A stretch of 64,000 bases of DNA from Clostridium transplantifaecale (GTDB lineage: Bacteria > Bacillota > Clostridia > Lachnospirales > Lachnospiraceae). The position numbers and the translations under genes are program-made. The DNA is taken from the NCBI RefSeq assembly GCF_900626075.1, contig NZ_UYZY01000001.1:868001-932000 (forward strand). The letters are read 5' to 3'. Positions 1 to 9,900 of the stretch are shown here, one piece after another (the stretch's first letter is position 1; each line of letters starts with the position of its first letter). Under the pieces are notes generated by a model. The model was not told the origin of the DNA. It saw only the letters and a program-made list of their open reading frames with translations, and searched no databases.

Positions 1-1734
1 ATCGACAAGCTCAAAGAACAGCATTCCCTTCTTTCTGATAAGCTTGGTAATTATGAGTATGGAAGTGATAAGTTTAATGATGTGAAAAATGAAATTCAGG
101 ATGTCGAAGATGAAATATCCTCTCTAATTCAAAGCCAGCAGGATTGGAATAAACAAATTCTTCAGATTCCTTTAGACAACATCGGCAAACTGAAGGAGCA
201 ATTGCAAAATATTCTCGGGGCCCTGACGGAAGTAACCGATCAATTTGATGCTTCGATCTCCGCCGTCACTACTGCTATCGAAGAACAGGTCGGTGTGATT
301 AATGATTTAAAAGATGCCACCACAAAAGAATATGAAGCAAAAACTAAAATTGAACAGGACAAACTGGATTTATTACAGGAGCAGAATAAAGAGCGTGGCG
401 TACAACTGGCACTGGAACAGGCATCATATGACTTGGCCAGAGCGAATAGCCAAAAAGCAAATCAGGTTGTCAGAAATGGAGAGCTCGTCTACGAAGCGGA
501 TCAGGATGCCGTTCGAAATGCAAATAAATCGAAAGCAGATGCTGAATATAACAAAACAGTATATGATTTAGAGGAGCAAATCAAAGCGCTTGAGGATGAA
601 CGGGATAACGTGCTGGAAAATTATGATGAGCAGATCGAAAAATTGGAAAAAATAAAAGACAAGTGGTCTGAAATTGCTTCTAATATTGAAAAAGCCCGAA
701 ATGCTTCCGACGCAGATGAAATCCTGGGGCCAGACTGGAAGGATAAAATTCTCTCCGGTCATGGTGATGATCTTTATAATATGCTGAAGGGCAATTATGA
801 GAATATCGCGGCGCAAAAGGATTTGTATGAGAAACAAATTGACAGTAATGACAAGATTGCCAGTTTAATGGAACAGTATATTGCCGCATATCAGGATGGC
901 ACAATGTCATTCTCCCAGGTGATGTCTCAATTTGATTCCCTTATTCATTCTGCCAAAGACGGCTTCTCTGCTCTGGAAAATCTTGAAGCCATATTAGATA
1001 TTACGGGAAATAAAAATGCTGATTCGGCTTTAAATGATATTCAAAATCGTATCTCCTCTTCTCTTAATGATTTTAAGGATTATCTAAAGGCCGCCAATTC
1101 AAATAGTGATACAATTGCATCTTATACTTCCACCTGGGAGGAAATTAAAAAGACCCTGGAAGAACAGCTTGCAACCCTGAAGGAACTGGCCGAGGAGGAG
1201 GCAAAAAGGGTCTCTGACGCTAAAGTTTCTTCCGGCAACAGCGGCAAAGGCAAAGGCCACTCTTCTTCTAAAGGCCCAAACTGGAATACGCCGGACAACA
1301 CCGCTACCGGACCCGGAAAGGAAAGTGAACTCCGGGAAACTGCCGAACGGACGAAAGAGCAAAAAAAGAACCATTATAAAGATGGCATTGAAAAAGGCCC
1401 TGTTCAGCGCAGCCCCGGAACTTCGGTGAGAATGCTAAAGACTCTTGCCACGCAGAAACTGAACCGGGATGAAGTTGCCGCAACACTGCATACCGGAGAG
1501 ATTGTGTTAAATGAACTTCAGCAGCAGCAGCTTTTACGGAATCTGGAGCAAATACCTGTTGCGCTGCCATTCTTCGCCCCTCCGGCAATCACAACTGATA
1601 CCGCTGGTAAATTGCAGGAATTTAATTTCCAGACTGAAATTAATTTGAATAGTGTAGATAACACGCAAAAATTAGCAGAGGCCTTTAAGCGGGAATGGGA
1701 ACCGGCGTTACGGCAGGCGTATTCTAAATACTAA
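1..1734 (+). CDS. Phage tail tape-measure protein, C-terminal part
   Basis: The reading frame is open from the first base, so the gene starts before the window and only about 577 C-terminal residues are seen. The first two thirds are long charged heptad-like helices rich in E, K, Q and D, which fits a coiled coil. A Ser/Gly/Lys-rich linker follows at about 1215-1290. The last 100 residues hold a segment of the type LHTGEIVLNELQQQQ, which I associate with C-termini of tape-measure proteins in Firmicutes siphophages. Tape measures set tail length and exit ahead of the DNA. Being directly upstream of baseplate genes fits the usual siphophage order. The identification rests on composition, position and this C-terminal motif, not on an alignment. 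Confidence 0.7.
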   Translation: MDKLKEQHSLLSDKLGNYEYGSDKFNDVKNEIQDVEDEISSLIQSQQDWNKQILQIPLDNIGKLKEQLQNILGALTEVTDQFDASISAVTTAIEEQVGVINDLKDATTKEYEAKTKIEQDKLDLLQEQNKERGVQLALEQASYDLARANSQKANQVVRNGELVYEADQDAVRNANKSKADAEYNKTVYDLEEQIKALEDERDNVLENYDEQIEKLEKIKDKWSEIASNIEKARNASDADEILGPDWKDKILSGHGDDLYNMLKGNYENIAAQKDLYEKQIDSNDKIASLMEQYIAAYQDGTMSFSQVMSQFDSLIHSAKDGFSALENLEAILDITGNKNADSALNDIQNRISSSLNDFKDYLKAANSNSDTIASYTSTWEEIKKTLEEQLATLKELAEEEAKRVSDAKVSSGNSGKGKGHSSSKGPNWNTPDNTATGPGKESELRETAERTKEQKKNHYKDGIEKGPVQRSPGTSVRMLKTLATQKLNRDEVAATLHTGEIVLNELQQQQLLRNLEQIPVALPFFAPPAITTDTAGKLQEFNFQTEINLNSVDNTQKLAEAFKREWEPALRQAYSKY

Positions 1735-1778
1735 TATAATGAGACATCCAAAATATTGGGTGTCCTTTCTACAGTGAG

Positions 1779-2063
1779 GTGGTAAAAATCAATTATTCAG
1801 AGTTGATATATGACATAGCAAACAAAATAATCCGTCAGACTCTTTCTATGATAAAGACAAAATCGTATTCCGATAAAACTTTTACCGCGAGAATCACAGG
1901 AATTATCTCCGTGAAAAAATACCGGATACAATATTGCGGAAATACCTATACCGTATCAGCGACAATCCCATGTGCAGTCAACGATACTGTGCGCGTATGT
2001 GCCCCCTGCAATAATTGGACTGATTTATTCGTGGTAGAAAACAAAACCAGTCCCTCTAACTAA
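1779..2063 (+). CDS. Small tail protein, possibly OB-fold-like
   Basis: A 94-residue protein between the tape measure and the baseplate genes. The likely start is GTG at 1779 (VKINYSEL), with only a weak upstream purine stretch. An N-terminal helix (about residues 5-25) is followed by short beta-strand-like segments and a Cys pair (VCAPC), ending DLFVVENK. The pattern of a small five-strand barrel is suggestive of an OB fold, but I do not recognise the family. Its position inside the tail operon, 44 bases after the tape measure, supports a structural or assembly role. The function is unknown. Confidence 0.6.
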   Translation: MVKINYSELIYDIANKIIRQTLSMIKTKSYSDKTFTARITGIISVKKYRIQYCGNTYTVSATIPCAVNDTVRVCAPCNNWTDLFVVENKTSPSN

Positions 2064-2113
2064 CTGTAATATGCATAATATATTATCTTATCACATAAGG
2101 AGGTGATACAGCT

Positions 2114-3184
2114 TTGCAGGCATCCATTTACAGCATTCCCCCTTTTGATGCATCGACAGGAACCACCATCAGATTCGCATGGAAAGGCAACCAGGTATTT
2201 AAAAATCGATGTATCATTAAAAATAATGAAACAAATGAGGTTGTATACGACCATACAATTGAAAGCTTTAAATATGAGCATCCAATTCATCTCCTGGCTG
2301 CTGCTCTGATTAACGGCGAAAAGTATAACGCCTATATTACCGTTTTCGATAAAAACAATATCGAATCCGACATCCAGCAGCTGGGCCAGTCTTTTCTCTG
2401 TCTTGCGCTCCCGTCATTTCATTTTTCAAACATTACCGATGGGCAGGTGATTTCCGCCTCCTCCTACACCTTTCATGTCTCTTATTTCCAGGAAAGCGGA
2501 GAATTACTTGACTCTTGGGAAATTTCATTATATACCAAGTCACACACGCCGCTTTCGACATCGGGAACAAAATATGACACAAGCGCTTTAACACACACAT
2601 TTTCGGGCTTTACCAATAAAAGTGAATACACCGTAAGAGCGACAGGAAAAACGGTTAACGGGATTGATGTCGACACAGGGTATGTAAATCTCTCCGTCAC
2701 CTACAGCATCCGCGATATCTTCTCTCTCTTAGAACCTACTAATCTGGCAAAGCAGGGAGCGATTCAAATACGTTCAAATATTGTGTCCTCAGAAGGCCAC
2801 CCGGAATCCACCGTAACCTTTATCGGTGATGAATATGTTGATCTGACTCATAATTCCCTCTCTTATACAGAGGGATTTGAATTAAATAAAAACTTTTCAC
2901 TGGCCATACTTTTTTATGGAGCCTGCCCGAACCAGGAGGTTTTAACTCTTCGTTCCAAAAATCCAAATGCGCTGACCCTGTCCGTAACATACCGAATCGG
3001 AAAGTTTGGCAGCGATGAATTGTCGGCATGTTATGAATTAAAGGTCTCCAGCTATTGGATAAACTATATCCGATACAGCAACATCACCTCGCTGCCTTTG
3101 GCCGATCAAAAAACAGGGCTGCTCCTCTGCCGTGTAAATGGTCTGTACGATATAGAAATAGCCAATCTTGGAAAGGCGGTGTAA
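2114..3184 (+). CDS. Phage tail/baseplate protein with Ig/fibronectin-like segments
   Basis: A 356-residue protein. The start is TTG at 2114, chosen because a very strong ribosome-binding site (AAGGAGGTG, about 2098-2106) sits at the right distance. Beta-rich sequence with repeats of the type 'sYTfhvsYfq...sweislYt...LTHTFSGFTNKSEYTVRATGK' resembles fibronectin type III or Ig-like modules at about residues 20-200. It ends two bases before the next gene and belongs to the tail operon. I cannot name the family. A role as a structural baseplate or distal-tail protein is inferred from position. Confidence 0.6.
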   Translation: MQASIYSIPPFDASTGTTIRFAWKGNQVFKNRCIIKNNETNEVVYDHTIESFKYEHPIHLLAAALINGEKYNAYITVFDKNNIESDIQQLGQSFLCLALPSFHFSNITDGQVISASSYTFHVSYFQESGELLDSWEISLYTKSHTPLSTSGTKYDTSALTHTFSGFTNKSEYTVRATGKTVNGIDVDTGYVNLSVTYSIRDIFSLLEPTNLAKQGAIQIRSNIVSSEGHPESTVTFIGDEYVDLTHNSLSYTEGFELNKNFSLAILFYGACPNQEVLTLRSKNPNALTLSVTYRIGKFGSDELSACYELKVSSYWINYIRYSNITSLPLADQKTGLLLCRVNGLYDIEIANLGKAV

Positions 3185-3186
3185 AA

Positions 3187-4080
3187 ATGTTTATCGGCTC
3201 TACATTTGCAGGATGTCCTGAAACCGTATACGGGACTGGGATTGAGGAAGAAATTCTTACTGCTATAACATTAAAACATATGATTCTTGACGAACTTTAC
3301 GCCACAAAAAAAACATTGATTAAGTTCAATTGGAATATCCCGGCAGATTGGGATTTTGATACCCATTTACATGCACTGTACCATAATGATTTATACGCCG
3401 GAAACGTAACTTATTCGGAAAGCATTGTCCAGAAAATCAAAATCAAGAAAAGAATCAAGGGAACCTTTACCTGGAAAACCATCTTTGAGAAAGAGATTCA
3501 CTCGAATGAAGATTTTGCAATTGAGTTTTACGACTACTTAGAACCATCAAATACGGATATCGAATATGCCTATGTGGCCGTAATTTCCAATGCCGACACC
3601 GATACCATCTCGACCTGCGTACACTCTGAGTTCGACTGCTTCTTCCTGGTCGGCCAAGACGAAAGCTATCCTCTGGAATTGGATACGGAAACTTCGATCC
3701 AGTATAACCGTGAATCAAAAACGATTGTTGCCCCGGGTTCAAAATATCCCTATGTAGTGAACAACGGAATCTCCCGTTATTATTCCGGCACTCTCACTGC
3801 TACTTTCATCGAATTCAAGGATAATTGTTATGCTGTCGGCGACGGCTGGAATTACAGAAATCGTATTGATCAATTCCTGTCGGACGGCAAGGCAAAAATT
3901 CTTAAGACATTTGAAGGTGATATGTACATGATAAATCTGGTCGGCAGTCTGCCCCGCACCATAAACGGGCACTACCAGAATATCTCACATCAGATTGAAT
4001 GGGTGGAATGCGGCAACCCGGCAGCCATTTCAGACTTGTACGATTACGGTTTTATCGATACCGATATAGACAGAGAATAG
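3187..4080 (+). CDS. Distal tail (Dit-like) baseplate protein
   Basis: A 297-residue protein. The frame is open upstream into the preceding gene, but ATG at 3187 (MFIGSTFAG) follows that gene's stop and a purine stretch, so I use it. The C-terminal half contains '..FLSDGKAKILKTFEGDMYMINLVGS' followed by a segment ending HQIEWVECG. This is the sort of element seen in distal-tail or baseplate proteins that take a user-set tail-end geometry. It lies between the tape measure and the hub-like protein, where Dit usually sits in siphophages. Dit forms the ring linking the tail tube to the receptor-binding apparatus. The assignment is by position and weak motif only. Confidence 0.45.
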   Translation: MFIGSTFAGCPETVYGTGIEEEILTAITLKHMILDELYATKKTLIKFNWNIPADWDFDTHLHALYHNDLYAGNVTYSESIVQKIKIKKRIKGTFTWKTIFEKEIHSNEDFAIEFYDYLEPSNTDIEYAYVAVISNADTDTISTCVHSEFDCFFLVGQDESYPLELDTETSIQYNRESKTIVAPGSKYPYVVNNGISRYYSGTLTATFIEFKDNCYAVGDGWNYRNRIDQFLSDGKAKILKTFEGDMYMINLVGSLPRTINGHYQNISHQIEWVECGNPAAISDLYDYGFIDTDIDRE

Positions 4081-4094
4081 GAGGATAGAAACTT

Positions 4095-5567
4095 ATGGCT
4101 TACTATCCTGCGGATGCGGATTTAAGCGCGGTCCGCCAACGACCAAAAGACATTTTCGTAAGAATTGAACTGCTTAACAAAAACTATAAAATTATAGATT
4201 CACTGACAGCCAATCTGATCAGTGATTCAATTAATATCGACAGCAAGGCAAAACAGCGAAGGACCTATAGCTGTAACATCCATGTCTCCGATTACTCATT
4301 TCTAATCGGCAATGACAAAAAAATATGGATTGATAAATATATAAGAATCTATTATGGGATTCAGACACTCCGTTCATCGGAGATTCTCTGGTGGTTAATC
4401 GGGACTTATACATACCTGGATGCCGATTACTCATACAGCGGAACTGATAATACTCTCTCTTTATCCTGCGCCGATCTGATGGCCGATTACGACGGCACAA
4501 AGAACGGAGTAATCGGCGGTTACTCTCTCACCATTCCCGCCGGGGAAGATATTCGCGAATCTGTTTTAGCATTGGTAAAAAAGGCCGGTATTACAAATTA
4601 CTATATAGAGGATATCGGGAAAGAGATCCCTTATGATTTGGAATACTCCGATTCGGTGACTTACTGCGATGTATGGGCCGATATCTGCGGGCTGTACGAT
4701 TCCTGGGAATTCTTCTTCGATGCCGATGGCACATTTATCTGGCGCCAGATTCCAACTGGTCTTTCCGAACCCTGTCAATTGGATGACTCCTTCCTTCAGC
4801 CGCTGGTAATTAATGAGTCTGTAAATAATACGTTCAGCGGCGTCTATAATGTAACCGAAATATGGGGAAAAGTATTGGAACTTGAAAATACCGACCGCTT
4901 TGTAGAAACCTCGACGTCGTCAAACGGTATCTACAATATTGCTCTTAAAGGGGTGGCCAGCCTGGAGGAGATTGAAAATCTCGATCGAATCGGCATTAAA
5001 ATATGCTCTGACAGTATCGGAAACGATAAAGTAAGCATTAACGGCCTGACTGCCATACCGATTGTCAATGATGACGGAAGTGCCCTTGAAGCCGGCCGTT
5101 TAAAGGGCAGTACAACTTATGTCTTTATGTACCGGCGCACCTTAAATGGAACAATTCAAAATTGTCTGTATCTTCTCGGACAATACCAGGCTCATGGAAT
5201 ATACAAAGAAACTAACCCCGAGTGTCCATTCTCAATTGATAATCTTGGTTACGAAATATCTCAGCGGCTTAATTATGAGAAATTATATTCCGACGATCTC
5301 TGTTACAATCAGGCGGAGTATTTGACATACCAAACAACTGCAATGAGGGATACCGTAACACTCTCCCTTATAATTATCCCCTGGCTGGATGTAAATCAGA
5401 AGATAGAATACACCCCAAGTATATCCGGTACTACAGCCCAGTATATGATTCAAAGTATTTCCTGGTCCACCCTGGAGGGTACGATGACAATGACTCTCTA
5501 CCGGTTTCTGGAGAGCTTTTCTTATGTCAGAAACAAAGAAACCTCACTTGAAAGGAGGAGTATTTAA
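4095..5567 (+). CDS. Baseplate hub / tail-tip protein (DUF5048-like)
   Basis: A 490-residue protein with a good ribosome-binding site (AGGAGGA) ahead of ATG 4095. The N-terminal third (IFVRIELLNKNYKIIDSLTA; then 'WWLIGTYTYLDADYSYSGTDNTLSLSCADLMADYDG') resembles hub proteins of the gp44/gp27 or Tal type, in which paired beta-barrels build the central tail tip. The middle (YCDVWADICGLYDSWEFFFDADGTFIWRQIP) is the segment I associate with phage proteins containing DUF5048. The C-terminus ends in a beta-rich domain (MIQSISWSTLEGTMTMTLYRF). The stop overlaps the next start (TAATG), which indicates translational coupling. No peptidase motif is visible. Confidence 0.5.
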   Translation: MAYYPADADLSAVRQRPKDIFVRIELLNKNYKIIDSLTANLISDSINIDSKAKQRRTYSCNIHVSDYSFLIGNDKKIWIDKYIRIYYGIQTLRSSEILWWLIGTYTYLDADYSYSGTDNTLSLSCADLMADYDGTKNGVIGGYSLTIPAGEDIRESVLALVKKAGITNYYIEDIGKEIPYDLEYSDSVTYCDVWADICGLYDSWEFFFDADGTFIWRQIPTGLSEPCQLDDSFLQPLVINESVNNTFSGVYNVTEIWGKVLELENTDRFVETSTSSNGIYNIALKGVASLEEIENLDRIGIKICSDSIGNDKVSINGLTAIPIVNDDGSALEAGRLKGSTTYVFMYRRTLNGTIQNCLYLLGQYQAHGIYKETNPECPFSIDNLGYEISQRLNYEKLYSDDLCYNQAEYLTYQTTAMRDTVTLSLIIIPWLDVNQKIEYTPSISGTTAQYMIQSISWSTLEGTMTMTLYRFLESFSYVRNKETSLERRSI

Positions 5568-6208
5568 TGGCTGTAACAATAGAACCAGCAGAAAAAAAAT
5601 ATGTAGACTTACCGCTTACGGAATTCCCGGTAAAAGAAGATACAAAAAAACGCATGATGGATATAAACAGTGTTTTAATGCCGGTTGTAACACAATATAA
5701 TTCTTATTTTGCGCAGGGCAATTTAGCGGCATGCAATGATCTTATAAAAAACAATCCCGATATTCTGGATTGCTTTTTTAATGCTGAAAAATGGAACTGG
5801 ACCAGAGACGCCATTATCGCATTGCAGCGCTTTTATCTGGAAGATGTTGTAACCTTTATTAATGCCGTTGCGCAGAACACGGTTGGCATAGAGGATAACC
5901 CAGCGGATGAACAGGCCAGTCTGGTTGCCTTTTCCGCCGCAAAAGTCAATTCTCTATTTGACAGATTCCGGAGTATCCGGGATGTAACGATTCCTGTAAG
6001 CGGATTTGAAAATAATGTATTCACTTATCATAACGATAAAATACTTGCCGGCTATGCGCCTGAAGTCAGATTTTCAGAAGAAAGCATTCCTGTTGCGGTA
6101 AAGGCCCGGGTAATTGTTAAAACCTATGATGGATATATGACGTTTAAAGTTAAAAAAATGCCTGCGGCCGACCTGCTGATCGAGAGTATCTCGTTGATGG
6201 CTGTTTAG
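5567..6208 (+). CDS. Phage tail protein with C-terminal domain shared with the fibre at 23.9 kb
   Basis: A 213-residue protein whose ATG overlaps the stop of the upstream hub gene (TAATG). Residues 1-125 are helical (RMMDINSVLMPVVTQYNSYF). Residues about 140-213 form a compact beta domain with the pattern 'EVRFSEESIPVAVKARVIVKT.DGYMTFKVKKMPAADLLIESI'. Almost the same pattern closes the 549-residue fibre at 23873-25522 ('DVYFDEASIPIAKKAGIVVNS.NGYLELKAKKVPAGNLTLETI'). The shared domain suggests a common docking or trimerisation role. The function is unknown. Confidence 0.6.
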   Translation: MAVTIEPAEKKYVDLPLTEFPVKEDTKKRMMDINSVLMPVVTQYNSYFAQGNLAACNDLIKNNPDILDCFFNAEKWNWTRDAIIALQRFYLEDVVTFINAVAQNTVGIEDNPADEQASLVAFSAAKVNSLFDRFRSIRDVTIPVSGFENNVFTYHNDKILAGYAPEVRFSEESIPVAVKARVIVKTYDGYMTFKVKKMPAADLLIESISLMAV

Positions 6209-6221
6209 AAGGGAGAACACT

Positions 6222-6941
6222 TTGTACACACTCTTAGTTAATCATGATCATTCTGTTATTGCTACCAATAAAACCACAATCATGCAGCGGAGCAAGCTGG
6301 TTGACACGATCCAAATCCTGGTTCCGAAAATTTATGATGACATTGACATGACCGGTGCCGTTGTAAGACTGGAGTATCTTACTCCCGGCAATACCTATCG
6401 ATTTCAACTGCTTACCCTGAATAATTCCGGCTATAAAAATGATTATCTTCAATACTTAATAAAAGGAGACACCGATATTACAGCGGAGGCCGGTGATTTG
6501 AACTGCCGCCTATCCTTCTATCTGTTAGAACAGGTGGATGGGAAAGAGATCCTGCAGCGCGTCAGGGAAACATTGAATTTCAAAATCCCCATTACCCCTG
6601 CTTCCGCATGGAGTATGCAGATTCCCGATGACGTCCTTGATCCGTTATCGCAGCTGATATTGGCACAAATGGCCGTCAATAAAGAAACGGAAGCCCTGGC
6701 CAGGCAGCTTTACGACGATGGGGCAAAAGATATCCAAATTGATGAAATCTCTAATAAAATCAAGCTTCTCGCCCGTTCCGGACAAATTGGAGAAGGTCTT
6801 GATGTGGATACCCTGGCCAGGAAAATTGCAGATATCATCCTTGCCCCCGATTTAGACGGAACCGAGGACGGTGTAACATATCTGGATGAAATACCCGCCA
6901 GCGCCGATGCTGCCAACCTGGATGAACTGCTGAAAAAATAA
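6222..6941 (+). CDS. Baseplate upper-protein (BppU)-like N-terminal protein
   Basis: A 239-residue protein starting at TTG 6222, 13 bases after the previous stop and behind GGGAGAA. Residues about 1-125 have the pattern of baseplate adaptor domains (VRLEYLTPGN..., then YLIKGDTDITAEAGDLNCRL, then LSFYL). The rest is helical and acidic (ETEALARQLYDDGAKDIQ). I read it as an adaptor that seats the following giant protein. The BppU resemblance is by eye and moderate. Confidence 0.45.
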   Translation: MYTLLVNHDHSVIATNKTTIMQRSKLVDTIQILVPKIYDDIDMTGAVVRLEYLTPGNTYRFQLLTLNNSGYKNDYLQYLIKGDTDITAEAGDLNCRLSFYLLEQVDGKEILQRVRETLNFKIPITPASAWSMQIPDDVLDPLSQLILAQMAVNKETEALARQLYDDGAKDIQIDEISNKIKLLARSGQIGEGLDVDTLARKIADIILAPDLDGTEDGVTYLDEIPASADAANLDELLKK

Positions 6942-6956
6942 GACAAGGAGGCTTAA

Positions 6957-9900
6957 ATGGCTCTTAAAGATTATATCAATAAAAATGAGGCCGGTTCAGT
7001 AAACGGAACTGGCTCTTCCGCCGGATCCGCCTCGCCCTCTGCTGCCGGGGACAATTTTACCCTTTGTGACGACGGCAGATATTTCGTTTATGAGAAGTAT
7101 TCAGATACTGTCTATTCTCTTATCACGGAAACAAAGGATATCCAGTTGGATTCAAGCCAAATCAATATGGCCCAGGAATCCAACAGCCAGTATATTGCTT
7201 TTAAAATGGACCGATACCGGGACGGCATTGATTTAATGAATATGTATATCCAAATCCATTATGAAAATAAATCGAAAAAAGGCACGGTTGCAAATGCAGT
7301 CAATGTCGCCTATAGCGATGACAAAATTGTATTTGGCTGGTTAGTCGATGAAAATGTCACTGCTCTGGCTGGCAACGTCACCTTTGAGATTACGGCCACC
7401 GGCGTTAATGAAAAAAATGAAAAATATGTCTGGAAAACAAAGCCGAACGGAAAATTCACTGTTTTAGAAGCTCTTAACTATGAAGGTATTATCGAGCCGA
7501 CCGATGAATGGTATACAAGTTTTATCAACATGATACTTACCCATGTATCCGATGCAAAATCATACGCCGACATGGCTCAGGCGTCGGCCGAGTCTGTAGA
7601 TGCCGAAACCATAGAAAAAAACGTTAAAAATACTCTCTCACCCGAAATTACACAAAGGATATCGGATGCACTCGCTGGTTATTATGATAAAACTTCCGTT
7701 GATTCTCTTCTGGAAGATATAAATACCACCATACGCGGCATCAACAGTTTATCTGATTTGACGGTTTCATACGACGACGTCACCGGCACCTTAACCTTCA
7801 AAGACGGTGAAGATGAAATCACGAAAATTGTTATCAACAGTCTTTCAAATCTGAAGGTTTCCTACTCTGTAGTAAACGGAAAGGGAAAACTTGTTTTCCG
7901 AAACGGCGAGACAGAGATTACATCCGTTCTGCTGAGTGAGATTGAGCCTTCCGCCGCATGGACATCGGCGCTGAGAGAATCAATTACATCAGAAATCACA
8001 GAAGCAGCCGACACCGTCGGCGCCTCTGTCGCAGACGTAAAAGCCGCTGCAGACACGCTGGCAGATAAGGTTAAGACCGTCACCGGCGACGTTAACGCCG
8101 CCAGAGACGATATTGATAATCTTAAAACAGGTGTTGACACGGTTTCCAAAAAAGCGGCTGATACTGAAAACTCTCTGAACATTGTGAAAAAAGACGTTGA
8201 AGGATACGGCTCCGATATCCAGGGTTTAAATTCCGGACTAGCCGACCTGGATGAAAAGGTAAAAAACCTTGGAACGGTTGAATCTAATACATACGATGCA
8301 GATTATGCAGATAACATTTTTACTTTATATGAAAATGATGAAGTCAAGCGGCAGTTTACCATCACCGGAGGCGGCGGTTCCATTGACACCTCCACCATTA
8401 CAATCGAGCGAATAACATCGGATCAGCTTATCATTCTTTCTGACGGCACGGCGGTGATTGAATTTAACTTCACATCCGTTGATAATGCCGGAGACACCAC
8501 GGGAAATGGAACCGCAGCATGGAAGGTCGGCAGCACTGCTGTTGCGTCCTCTATTGCCATTCAGGGAAAAAACTCATTTGATATTACGCAGTACCTAAAA
8601 ACCGGCGCGAATACTGTCCGCCTGACTGTCACAGACAGCTTTGGTTCTGTTTCTTCCAAAACATGGACCATCACCGTTGTCGAATTTAAACTGGAATCCA
8701 TGTTTGATGATGCTCTCTTCTATTCCGATGAAGTCACGTTCCGCTATACCCCCTATGGCGACATTACAAAACAGATTATATTCAGGCTTGACGGCCAGGA
8801 ACTGGGCGGGATTACTACCGCGGTTACCGGCCGGCAGATGGTTTATACGATTCCGGCGCAGTCTCACGGAGCCCACTCATTTGAAGTGTACATGACGGCT
8901 GAAATTAACGGCCGGGAGGTACGGAGCGATTCTGTATACAGAGACATTATCTGGGTGGACGTGAATAACGGCACACCCGTAATCGGCTGCTCCCTCAAGG
9001 CCTTTACAGCCAGACAGTATAACACCACTTCCATTCCATATGTTGTTTATGACCCGAAACATAATCCGGCCGATATCAGCCTGTCTGTGGACGGCAAAAA
9101 CATATCCGCATTGTCCGTCGACCGGACGCGCCAGGTATGGAGCTATAAATCTTCTGACGTGGGCGAACAGACTTTACTTATCACCTGCGGGGAAGTTACA
9201 AAGGCAATTACCGCCACAATTGATGAACTTGGCATCGATATCAGTCCCGTTACTACAAATCTGGCATTTGATTTCAATCCGGCCGGACGCCACAACGGCG
9301 AGTCCGACTGGCTCAAAATTAACGATACTCTTTCCGTAACTGTTTCCGACAACTTTGATTCATCCAATGGCGGATATCAGATTGATGACGACGGTGACAC
9401 CTTTTTCTGTGTAAAAGCCGGCACAAGCGCCGTCATTCCTTATCATCTTTTTGCCGATGACGCCAAAAAGACCGGCAAGAATTTTAAACTTATCTACAAA
9501 TGCACTAATGTGAAGGATTACGAGGCAGAGGTTCTCTCCTGCCGCAATAATCATATCGGCATTAAGGTGAATGCACAGGAAGCCGTATTAACCTCCGAAC
9601 AAAATCAGTTAAGCGTTCCTTACTGCGAAGATAATTATATGGAATTGGAATTCAATATTCTGCCGGATGCCGAACATACGGAAATGGTTATGTGGATCGA
9701 CGGCATCCCTACCAGGGTTAAAATCTATTCTGCTTCCGACAGTTTTACCCAGACCACTCCCACAGGAATTACAATCGGCTCCGATGATTGTGACGTATGG
9801 GTTTACCGGATGAAATCTTACACGATGAACCTTACCGATGACGAAATACTGAGTAACTTCATAGCAGACGCAAAAAATGCCGACGAAATTATTTCCCGGT

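Noticed and set aside
8595..9554. Minus-strand open frames under the giant gene
   Set aside because: Shadow frames of a strongly coding + strand; no start signals and no domain resemblance.
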